From Nitrosotalea sp. (GTDB lineage: Archaea; Halobacteriota; Syntropharchaeia; Alkanophagales; Methanospirareceae), in the NCBI GenBank assembly GCA_020725315.1, contig DYFG01000003.1, positions 12,145 through 42,208 on the forward strand: a stretch of 30,064 nucleotides of DNA. Direction: 5' to 3'. The notes beneath the pieces were generated by a model. That model saw only the letters and a program-made list of their open reading frames with translations. It was not told the DNA's origin and did no database searches. Below are positions 23,489-30,064 of this stretch, in pieces (the stretch's first letter is position 1; each line of letters begins with the position of its first letter). Both the position numbers and the translations under genes were made by a program.

Positions 23489-24504
23489 AGATACTCGCTC
23501 TTGATATAGGGGCTGGAACACAGGATATCATGGTATATGACGAAGAGAAGGGATTTGATGCAGCTTACAAGCTCGTGCTACCTTCTCCCCTGCGCATCTT
23601 CGCCGCGGAAGTATGGAGAACAAAGGAGGATGTGGTTATCTTCGGCGATACTATGGGTGGGGGTCCTTTTACACATGCTGTTATCGAACACCTCAAGAAC
23701 TACAAGGTTTATATGACCGAAAGTGCCGCACGAACACTCAGAGACGATTTGGAAATTGTTAAAGACTATGGGATCGAGATTATAGCTGAGGATGAGATAG
23801 AGAAGCTCAGTGAGAAAGCGGCACCAATAAAAATTTCTGACTTCAATCTCCAACTTTTACCGGTTCTTTCTTCGTTCGGCGTGGATACTGCTTTTGACGT
23901 TATTGCGATAGCGGTTCAGGATCACGGTGTAGCACCACAGGGAGTTACCGACCGAGAAAATAGGTTTCGTTTAATCGAAGAGAAGGTTGGAGGCGGCATA
24001 GAATCCTTTGCGTATCTCGACGGCGTGCCAGAATATCTGAGCAGGATGAACTCGGTATTTCGTTCGGTGAAACGGTGGTATGACGGACACATCCTCTTGA
24101 TGGATACAGGACCTGCTGCGGTCCTGGGCTCGCTTGAAGATGAGCGGGTGAAAGAGAAGAAGAAGGTGGTGTGCATAAATGCTGGAAACGCGCACACCAT
24201 TGCGATGTCTTTGAACGATGACCGAATAGCCGGTGTATTTGAGCACCATACACACCTCCTCGATAAGCAAAAGCTCGAGTACTACCTTAAAAAGCTCACC
24301 GATGGAACGATAACCTTTAAAGAGGTCTTTGATGATGGCGGACATGGCGCATTAGCAATACGTGAAACCCAACCGGAGATACTATCACTGACCGGCCCGA
24401 AGAGGGAGAAAATGAAAGGACTTGGTATTTTTTCCGCTCCCGCAGGTGATATGATGATGACAGGCCCGGTGGGCTTGGTAAAAGCGGTGATGAGTCGTCT
24501 ATAG
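23485..24504 (+). CDS. DUF1786 family protein, actin/hexokinase-fold-like
   Basis: This 339-residue protein starts MKILALDIGAGTQDIMVYD, a phosphate-1-like motif of the actin/Hsp70/sugar-kinase fold. It continues with VIFGDTMGGGPFTHA, AVQDHGVAPQGV, LMDTGPAAVLGS (a phosphate-2-like motif) and VCINAGNAHTIAM (adenosine-like). These match DUF1786, sometimes labelled as related to pyruvate formate-lyase activating enzyme, although no radical SAM Cys motif is present. ATP binding is plausible; the function is unknown. The ATG overlaps the gatD stop, which fixes the start; an upstream in-frame start at 23395 would lie inside gatD. The archaeosortase gene follows 6 bases later, so the three form one transcription unit. 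Confidence 0.8.
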   Translation: MKILALDIGAGTQDIMVYDEEKGFDAAYKLVLPSPLRIFAAEVWRTKEDVVIFGDTMGGGPFTHAVIEHLKNYKVYMTESAARTLRDDLEIVKDYGIEIIAEDEIEKLSEKAAPIKISDFNLQLLPVLSSFGVDTAFDVIAIAVQDHGVAPQGVTDRENRFRLIEEKVGGGIESFAYLDGVPEYLSRMNSVFRSVKRWYDGHILLMDTGPAAVLGSLEDERVKEKKKVVCINAGNAHTIAMSLNDDRIAGVFEHHTHLLDKQKLEYYLKKLTDGTITFKEVFDDGGHGALAIRETQPEILSLTGPKREKMKGLGIFSAPAGDMMMTGPVGLVKAVMSRL

Positions 24505-24510
24505 ATAAAA

Positions 24511-25389
24511 ATGATAGTGAAATCCATCCTTCCGTTTATTGCAATAGGTCTTTTCCTTCTGGCGCTGGTACTCCGTAATAAACCCATTTTTAAGCGTCTT
24601 CGGAAAGAACCAATCTCGATCTTTGAGGAAGTCCTTTTTTCCGCAGGATCATTTGGAAAAGTAGCAGGTGCGTTGGGCTGGCTATCTTTTGCCGTTTACT
24701 GCTCTTCTGAGGTCTCATACTATCTCAACGAAGGCGAATACTTTGATGCCTCTTTAGCGCTCGTATTTCTTGCCTTCTCGCTTCTTTTAGCTGCTCTTAT
24801 GGTAAACCCGAAGTCAATGGTAAGCGAAAAGGGAGATGATGATTTGTTCTTCACGATAACCAAAATTGCACTGATCGCCTCAGTCTTTTACTTCCCGTTC
24901 TCTGAAGTATCCAATCTTGAAAGACTTCTCATTTACCTCACCACTAACATTACTGCCACGGTACTCAATCTCTTCACCGTGGGCGTTTATACAGTGTACC
25001 CATCCAGCATTTACACCACGAATAGTTCTTCTCAGATAGAGATTGTCCTGGCGTGCACCGCGATACAGAGTATGGTTCTTTTTACCGGTTTGGTATTTGG
25101 TCTCGAAGCTCCAATCAAAAGGAAGTTTGAGGCCTTTTTTGTCTCTATTCCCACTATTTATCTGCTAAACATAGTAAGAAACGTATTTGTCTCCGCGGCG
25201 TATTTCGAGCAGTGGTTTGGGTCGCCTCTCCAGAGCTTTTACATTGCGCACGACATAATAGCGAGGATATTCGTGATGATTTCGTTAATTGCTATTGCTT
25301 ACGCAGTCTTCGTGATACTCCCAGAGTCATTGGACGTAATAGAGGATTTTTTTCGCGTTTTAAAGGCTGTTGGCTCTAAGAGGAGATAA
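24511..25389 (+). CDS. Archaeosortase/exosortase-family transpeptidase
   Basis: The 292-residue multi-pass membrane protein has about seven or eight hydrophobic segments and the archaeosortase catalytic signature: Cys182 in ACTAIQSM, Arg223 in LNIVRN and His247-Asp248, with Arg252, in AHDIIAR. Archaeosortases cut surface proteins near a C-terminal tripartite signal and, for ArtA, attach a lipid. The Cys and Arg keep the same separation as in haloarchaeal ArtA (Cys173/Arg214); the third residue is not certain. The ArtA, B, C or other subfamily cannot be decided by eye. It follows DUF1786 closely and precedes a secreted protein with an SEFP-TM-basic tail, a possible substrate. The active site should face the outside. 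Confidence 0.8.
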   Translation: MIVKSILPFIAIGLFLLALVLRNKPIFKRLRKEPISIFEEVLFSAGSFGKVAGALGWLSFAVYCSSEVSYYLNEGEYFDASLALVFLAFSLLLAALMVNPKSMVSEKGDDDLFFTITKIALIASVFYFPFSEVSNLERLLIYLTTNITATVLNLFTVGVYTVYPSSIYTTNSSSQIEIVLACTAIQSMVLFTGLVFGLEAPIKRKFEAFFVSIPTIYLLNIVRNVFVSAAYFEQWFGSPLQSFYIAHDIIARIFVMISLIAIAYAVFVILPESLDVIEDFFRVLKAVGSKRR

Positions 25390-25400
25390 AAAATAATTGA

Positions 25401-25413
25401 CCTTATAAATGGG
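25401..25413 (+). promoter_or_regulatory. TATA-like promoter of the secreted-protein/ABC operon
   Basis: CCTTATAAATGGG lies about 75 bases before the secreted-protein start, with an A/T-rich leader and GGAGGAG (25470-25476) as ribosome-binding site. It may give the following four genes their own transcript or boost a read-through message. Confidence 0.35.
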
Positions 25414-25484
25414 ATGAAGATAGATGTAAAAGAAATATAAGAAATGGAGAAGGGAATCTCGATAAAACTGGAGGAGCGATGAGG

Positions 25485-26774
25485 ATGAAAGAAGGAAGTA
25501 AAAGAGGTTGGGTTTTTATGGCGTCATTCTCGACGATTGCTCCTCTATTACTCATTTTGGCATCGGCGGTCTCCACGTCCGCTGCCGGGGGTCCTGCTCT
25601 TATGGTTACCAGCTACACTGTGGAGCCCCAAGCCTTGATGCCAGGCGACACCGGCACGATTACCGTGACTATACAAAACACGGAGACCCAAGCATCGGAG
25701 ACTACTACGAGGACTACCACGACTACGGGTTATACATCTTCTACTACGAGAACATCCACGATAAGTGCGGAGATAGATACGATACGGCTGATTAGCAGAA
25801 GCAGGGAGATAGGATTGAGTGATGGTTTTCAACGCTCCGAATACTTAGAAGTGGGTTCTTTGGGACCTGGTAAAAGCATAACGATCTCGTTCCCGATAAA
25901 AGCTGCTGCTTATGCTCGCGACGGCATGTACTTCCCTGAAGTGTGCATAGATGTAAAAAACGGTGATAATGTGCATTTTCCAGTCCGTGTGAACGTTGAC
26001 AGGAGTGAAGTAAAGTTACTTGGGAAGGATATACCCGCGGAGATTTCACTCACCGAGTCAAAGGGGATAGCAATCGTAGTGGCGAACAACAGACCAAATC
26101 CAGTGAGTGGTGTGAATGTCTATGTGAAATCGAGCACCGATGACTTCGAATTCAAACCAGCGGGGATATTCATCGGTAAATTAGAAGCGTATGAGAAGAA
26201 GGAGGTGAATTTCACACTTACCCCGCTTTTAGAAGGAAATAGGGAGATCTGTTTCGAAGCTCAGTACAAAAATGGCAATAACATACATCGCAGCAAACTT
26301 ACATCGTCTATAATGGTAAAGAGCGGTTCAGACGTGAAGCTTATCCTCGTGAATGCACCTGAGTTTGTTTTAAGGGGTGACGTCGCACGGATAGACTTCG
26401 ACGTCGCTAATGGGATGGTGAAGGATATCAAAGCGGTATCCGTGGTTCCAGTGGTAGAAGGGCTTAGAATACTACCCTCTGAATATTTTATCGGTGACAT
26501 GGAAGCAGGAGATGTCTTTTCAGCTTCGTTTGACCTCCATACCAGCGATCTGAATGTAGGCGATACTATAATACCGTTTAAGTTGGAGTTCAAAGACGTT
26601 GAGACCGACAGGCGATACGAAACGCGCGGTTACGAGGTGCTATTAGAGATACGAGAACCGAAAAAGAGTGAGTTCCCGAATCTCATGCTCTTAGGTGCAC
26701 TGCTTCTCATCCTTGTCTTGGTCGCTGTGGTTGCCTGGATACGGGTAAAGCGAGGACGAAGAGAGAGGAAATGA
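25485..26774 (+). CDS. Secreted CARDB/COG1361-like surface protein with C-terminal membrane anchor
   Basis: This protein of about 429 residues starts with a basic region and a hydrophobic signal segment (roughly residues 10-35, ending near STSAAGG). A Thr-rich stretch of about 25 residues follows, inside the first beta domain, and may be O-glycosylated. Repeated beta domains come next, of the type found in S-layer-like COG1361/CARDB proteins (MPGDTGTITVTIQN, VANNRPNPVSGVNVYV, DIKAVSVVPVVEGLRILP). The end is a SEFP tetrapeptide, a 21-residue membrane segment and a basic tail RVKRGRRERK. That is a sorting-signal-like or simple anchor architecture. GGAGGAG spacing favours ATG 25485 over ATG 25479. 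It is probably the extracytoplasmic partner of the ABC transporter that follows, and may be processed by the archaeosortase before it. Confidence 0.75.
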   Translation: MKEGSKRGWVFMASFSTIAPLLLILASAVSTSAAGGPALMVTSYTVEPQALMPGDTGTITVTIQNTETQASETTTRTTTTTGYTSSTTRTSTISAEIDTIRLISRSREIGLSDGFQRSEYLEVGSLGPGKSITISFPIKAAAYARDGMYFPEVCIDVKNGDNVHFPVRVNVDRSEVKLLGKDIPAEISLTESKGIAIVVANNRPNPVSGVNVYVKSSTDDFEFKPAGIFIGKLEAYEKKEVNFTLTPLLEGNREICFEAQYKNGNNIHRSKLTSSIMVKSGSDVKLILVNAPEFVLRGDVARIDFDVANGMVKDIKAVSVVPVVEGLRILPSEYFIGDMEAGDVFSASFDLHTSDLNVGDTIIPFKLEFKDVETDRRYETRGYEVLLEIREPKKSEFPNLMLLGALLLILVLVAVVAWIRVKRGRRERK

Positions 26775-26797
26775 AGAGCAAAAGCTAAGAACAATAA

Positions 26798-27460
26798 ATG
26801 ATTCGCACGGAACATCTGACGAAGGTCTACCGGATGGGTGAAGCGGACGTTTATGCACTGCGCGAAGTGAATTTAGAGATAAAAGATGGTGAATTTATTG
26901 CGATATTAGGACCATCAGGCTCGGGCAAGTCCACACTTCTCAATATGATCGGCTGTCTGGATACGCCCACGAGCGGTTCGGTCTTTATCGATGGTATAGA
27001 CACCGCTTCGCTCAACGAAAACGAACGCGCGGAGATGCGTAGGGAGAAAATCGGCTTTATATTCCAGCAATTTAACCTCATTCATACGCTCAATGCGTTG
27101 GAGAATGTTGCGCTGCCCATGTTCTTCGCCGGTGTGAAGCGGAAGAAGAGGCTAGAGAGAGCAGAGGAGCTGCTGGTAAATGTAGGGCTCGGAGACCGCA
27201 TGTACCATAAACCTTCGGAACTGAGTGGTGGTGAGCAGCAGCGGGTAGCCATTGCACGAGCACTCTCGAACGATCCTGAAATTATCATCGGCGATGAGCC
27301 AACGGGGAACGTGGATACTGAAACGGGAAGAGCAATAATGGACATCTTAGAAGGGTTGAATAAAGAGGGACGCACAATAATCGTGGTTACGCACAATGCG
27401 GAGGTTGCAGCCCGAGCAGGGATAAGAAAGAGGATGAGAGACGGAAGGGTGCTTGATTGA
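26798..27460 (+). CDS. MacB/LolD-type ABC transporter ATPase
   Basis: This 220-residue single-domain ATPase has Walker A GPSGSGKS, Q-loop FIFQQFNLI, signature LSGGEQQR, Walker B IIIGDEPTG and H-loop VVTHN. Order, length and NMIGCLDTPTSG are those of the LolD/MacB/FtsE group, which drives FtsX-fold permeases by mechanotransmission rather than pore transport. It lies between the surface protein and two permease genes, 23 bases after the first and 3 bases before the second. It should form the cytoplasmic motor of that transporter. No sequence oddity was seen. Confidence 0.95.
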   Translation: MIRTEHLTKVYRMGEADVYALREVNLEIKDGEFIAILGPSGSGKSTLLNMIGCLDTPTSGSVFIDGIDTASLNENERAEMRREKIGFIFQQFNLIHTLNALENVALPMFFAGVKRKKRLERAEELLVNVGLGDRMYHKPSELSGGEQQRVAIARALSNDPEIIIGDEPTGNVDTETGRAIMDILEGLNKEGRTIIVVTHNAEVAARAGIRKRMRDGRVLD

Positions 27461-27463
27461 GCA

Positions 27464-28654
27464 ATGAGAGATAAATTTCTCATGGCGTACCGGAGCATAC
27501 GGGAGAGAAGAACTCGCTCGATACTCACCGTGCTGGGTATTGCGGTGGGTATAGCGGCTATTGTTGCTTTGATGAGCGTCGGCTATGGTATGGAAGAGGC
27601 GATAACCAGCGAATTAACGGTGTATGCTGATGTCATCGCGGTGTTTCCAGGTAAAATAACGGGTCCGAGATATGTGGAGCTGGGTGGTTTTACCGATAGA
27701 GACGTAAGAGATGTGCAGCGTATAGGCGGTATAAAGAGTATAGCAACAATGACCTATGACGCCGCAGAGGTAGAGTATAGAAACAAACGAGTGCCCATTT
27801 TTATTATCGGTGGTGATACTAAAGAGCTGGGAAGCTTCTATCTGGAACCTGTCGGGCTCAAGGAAGGGCGGTGGCTCAGGGAGAATGATTATAAAGCGTG
27901 CGTCATCGGCTACCGGGTCGCCAACGAATTCTTCAGTGAAAAGGTACACGTGAACGATAAACTGGTGATCAACGGCAAGAAATTCATCGTTGTTGGCATT
28001 TTTGAAAAAGGGAGCATGCTGTATGCTAATGACGTCGATCCCCATATTTTTCTCACGTTACGTGCCACAAAGGAAGTGCTTCAAACTCATGAGATAAAAC
28101 ACATCCTTGTGAGGGTCTATAACATCGAAGAAGCAGAAGCGATAGCAGGGGAGATCAAGGAAAGGATAAACGCTAATCACGGACTCGATGATTTCGCCAC
28201 CGCGATGACGATGGGGAGCGTCATAGACCAAATAGGAACTGTTTTTACTATTATTCGTGGCGTATTGGTTGGAATAGCGGCAATTGCACTCGTTGTCGCA
28301 TCTACTGGTATCATGAACACCATGTTGATGTCAGTGATGGAGCGGACGCATGAGATTGGCGTGATGAAAGCGATCGGAGCAAAGGACAGTGATATACTTT
28401 CCCTCTTCCTCTTGGAATCGAGCATGGTGAGTCTGGTGGGCGGTGCAGTTGGCTGCGGATTCGGTGTTATCGTAGCGGAAGTCATCAGTTTCTGTGCAAG
28501 CACAGCTTTGGGCATAGAAATGACTGCGGTGGTGAAACCCGCTGTTTTATTTGGCGGGATAGCTGTTGCGATGGTTGTGGGCGTTCTGTCTGGGCTCTAT
28601 CCGGCGCGGAATGCGTCGATGATGAGTCCGGTCGAAGCGGTGAGGTATGAATAA
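27464..28654 (+). CDS. MacB/FtsX-type ABC transporter permease (first of tandem pair)
   Basis: This 396-residue permease has one N-terminal membrane helix (RSILTVLGIAVGIAAIVALMSVGYGM), a large extracytoplasmic MacB-like domain, and three C-terminal helices with the FtsX-family block GIMNTMLMSVMERTHEIGVMKAIGA and the ending GLYPARNASMMSPVEAVRYE. It is co-transcribed with the ATPase 3 bases upstream and overlaps the next permease by one base. The two permeases are paralogous and probably form a heterodimer on the ATPase dimer. The exported substrate, or the mechanical task, is unknown; the neighbouring surface protein is a candidate partner. Confidence 0.9.
   Translation: MRDKFLMAYRSIRERRTRSILTVLGIAVGIAAIVALMSVGYGMEEAITSELTVYADVIAVFPGKITGPRYVELGGFTDRDVRDVQRIGGIKSIATMTYDAAEVEYRNKRVPIFIIGGDTKELGSFYLEPVGLKEGRWLRENDYKACVIGYRVANEFFSEKVHVNDKLVINGKKFIVVGIFEKGSMLYANDVDPHIFLTLRATKEVLQTHEIKHILVRVYNIEEAEAIAGEIKERINANHGLDDFATAMTMGSVIDQIGTVFTIIRGVLVGIAAIALVVASTGIMNTMLMSVMERTHEIGVMKAIGAKDSDILSLFLLESSMVSLVGGAVGCGFGVIVAEVISFCASTALGIEMTAVVKPAVLFGGIAVAMVVGVLSGLYPARNASMMSPVEAVRYE
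28628..28654 (+). repeat. 27-base direct repeat, copy 1 (end of first permease)
   Basis: The last 27 bases of this gene, including the stop codon, are identical to 29842-29868 at the end of the second permease. Confidence 0.85.
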
Positions 28655-29868
28655 TGCGCGATTACTTTTCACTGGTCTATCTGAACATAAAGGAGCGAAA
28701 AGCGCGTTCGATATTGGCGATACTGGGCATTACAGTTGGTATAGGAGCAGTAATCGCATTGATTTCCATTGGCTTCGGCATGCAGGAGTCGGTAATGGAA
28801 CAGCTCATTGAGATGGTTGATGTGATTATGGTAATGCCAAGGAGGATGGAATTTGGTAGCTTTGGCACTTTCGGGAGCTTTACCGACCGTGATCTAGAAG
28901 CGGTGAAACGTATCAGCGGCGTAAAAGACGCAGTGGCAATGCGGGGCTCGATGGAAGACGTGGAATACCGTGGTCAGACGTTCAGGGTAGAAGTCACTGG
29001 TATTGACCCACGGGATATCACTGCGGTATTTGGCGAGACAGTGAAGCTGGAATCAGACGGTAACGCTGGGAGAGGCGCAAAAGGACGTGACTTACGAGAG
29101 AACGACCGCCAGGTATGCCTAATTGGGCACAGCATCGCTTATGATTATTTTGATAATGATGTCGGCGTTAATGACCGACTTACGATAAACGGGAGCAAAT
29201 TCAGGGTTGTTGGAGTGCTGGAGAAGCAGGGAGGGTTCAGGTCTACTGTTGATTCGCAGATATACGTTACAACACGGGATTCGGTGAGTATTCTTGACAA
29301 CGAGGGTGTTTCAACCATCTTCGTACGTGTGAGGAATGTAGGGGAAGCAGAGAAAATAGCGGCAGAAATAGAGAAACGAATAGATGAGAATCACAAACTG
29401 GACGATTTCACATCTCCAATGACCATGGGAAGCGCTATAAAGCAGTTAGAATCAGTTTTCGGGATACTACAAGCAGTTTTAATCGCCATCGCTTCTATTT
29501 CTCTTCTCGTTGCTGGTATGGGGATCATGAACACGATGTTGATGTCGGTGATGGAACGAACGCATGAGATCGGTATAATGAAAGCAATAGGGGCAAAGAA
29601 CAGGGATATTCTCTCCCTGTTCTTACTCGAAGCAGGTATAGTGAGCGGAATAGGAGGCGTTTGTGGCTGTATTTTAGGTGTTCTTGGCGCGCGAGCGATA
29701 AGTTTCGGCATACAGACAGCGTTTGACGTGGAAATTGCAGCGATTGTGAAACCAGTAGTGTTGCTCGATGGTATAGCGGTTGCAATGCTCGTAGGGATCC
29801 TATCGGGGTTGTATCCCGCACGGAAGGCATCGAGAATGAGCCCGGTCGAAGCGGTGAGGTATGAATAA
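28654..29868 (+). CDS. MacB/FtsX-type ABC transporter permease (second of tandem pair)
   Basis: This 404-residue paralogue of the preceding permease has the same layout: a first helix (RSILAILGITVGIGAVIALISIGFGM), a MacB-type periplasmic-like domain with DRDLEAVKRISGVKDAVAMRG, and three C-terminal helices ending in GLYPARKASRMSPVEAVRYE. The final 27 bases of both genes are identical. A stretch around GIMNTMLMSVMERTHEIG is also nearly identical in DNA, more so than the large outer domains. This indicates duplication plus constraint or gene conversion on the membrane part. Its start overlaps the first permease stop by one base. Confidence 0.9.
   Translation: MRDYFSLVYLNIKERKARSILAILGITVGIGAVIALISIGFGMQESVMEQLIEMVDVIMVMPRRMEFGSFGTFGSFTDRDLEAVKRISGVKDAVAMRGSMEDVEYRGQTFRVEVTGIDPRDITAVFGETVKLESDGNAGRGAKGRDLRENDRQVCLIGHSIAYDYFDNDVGVNDRLTINGSKFRVVGVLEKQGGFRSTVDSQIYVTTRDSVSILDNEGVSTIFVRVRNVGEAEKIAAEIEKRIDENHKLDDFTSPMTMGSAIKQLESVFGILQAVLIAIASISLLVAGMGIMNTMLMSVMERTHEIGIMKAIGAKNRDILSLFLLEAGIVSGIGGVCGCILGVLGARAISFGIQTAFDVEIAAIVKPVVLLDGIAVAMLVGILSGLYPARKASRMSPVEAVRYE
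29842..29868 (+). repeat. 27-base direct repeat, copy 2 (end of second permease)
   Basis: Identical to 28628-28654. The sequences diverge completely after the stop codon. Confidence 0.85.
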
Positions 29869-30064
29869 CTCGACTGATTGGATACGTTAGTGAAATTATT
29901 GCAAATGCAATAGTAACTTCCGATAGGAACCCAATTGAGGTTTTAAATGGCTCTATAAAATTGAATTTTGAGGATTTGGAAAAACGAAAGGTTACCATAT
30001 GTGGGTTGAAAATGGGTGCATTACCAGATTTTTATGGTACAAAGGTGAGTGTTAAAATTAATAA
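29865..30064 (+). pseudogene. Start-less partial open reading frame running off the window
   Basis: From the stop at 29862-29864 a plus-strand frame stays open for 66 codons to the window end. It reads like a real protein (IGYVSEIIANAIVTSDRNPIEV, then FEDLEKRKVTICGLKMGALP, then YGTKVSVKIN). There is no ATG or GTG in the first half; the first TTG is at 29961 and the first ATG near 30010. The family was not recognised. It may be a gene that lost its 5' end at the junction with the permease operon, or use a rare start. Not enough sequence is present to decide. Confidence 0.4.

Noticed and set aside
1..30064. tRNA, rRNA, CRISPR array, transposase
   Set aside because: No cloverleaf arm consensus, rRNA-like segment, regular spacer-repeat array or DDE-type protein was recognised on either strand.

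Overview
The window comes from an anaerobic methane-metabolising archaeon, most likely of the ANME-1 lineage (Methanophagales). The main evidence is a complete mcrBGA operon (10196-14107). It has no mcrD or mcrC between mcrB and mcrG. Its McrA has a cysteine-rich stretch near the active site (Cys309, 310, 312) and Val424 where methanogens have the Gln400-type residue. Published work on ANME-1 MCR links that replacement to the bulky 17(2)-methylthio-F430. The MCR activation ATPase AtwA (component A2), DUF2124, DUF373, GatD, DUF1786 and archaeosortase-like genes also point to Euryarchaeota. TATA boxes and GGTGA/GGAGG ribosome-binding sites fit an archaeon.

Region 1 (1-2811, minus strand) is a wrecked cluster: a GMC-type FAD oxidoreductase, nadA, a two-cluster ferredoxin, sufC, sufB and the tail of one more gene. 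All except the ferredoxin are broken by short internal deletions and frame changes. The deletions remove key residues: a NadA Fe-S ligand, and the SufC Walker A and ABC signature. This is either a decaying locus or an assembly artefact. Region 2 (2915-5267) holds an intact Cys-rich HTH regulator, an intact paralogue of the broken FAD oxidoreductase, and DUF2124.

Region 3 (5369-9922, plus strand) has a SufS-like cysteine desulfurase abutting fdhD (sulfur relay to formate dehydrogenase-type molybdenum or tungsten enzymes), a retropepsin-like protein, a PflX-like radical SAM protein, a four-helix-bundle (S23) gene flanked by short tandem repeats, and a small SAM methyltransferase. Region 4 (10116-14190) is the mcr operon, with a strong TATA box upstream and a hairpin terminator downstream. 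Region 5 (14306-22095, minus strand) has a CoA-disulfide-reductase/NADH-oxidase-like flavoprotein, an aldo/keto-reductase-like barrel, atwA with hairpins in its leader, DUF373, purF and an HDAC-like deacetylase.

Region 6 (22196-29868, plus strand) runs gatD, DUF1786 (4-base overlap), an archaeosortase-like membrane protein, a secreted CARDB/S-layer-like protein with an SEFP-TM-basic tail, a MacB/LolD-type ATPase, and two tandem MacB-type permeases. This looks like a surface-protein processing and export module. A start-less open frame runs off the right edge.

No rRNA, tRNA, CRISPR array or insertion sequence was recognised. No gene-free gap exceeds 300 bases. All calls come from reading translations and motifs by eye. 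No database search was run.
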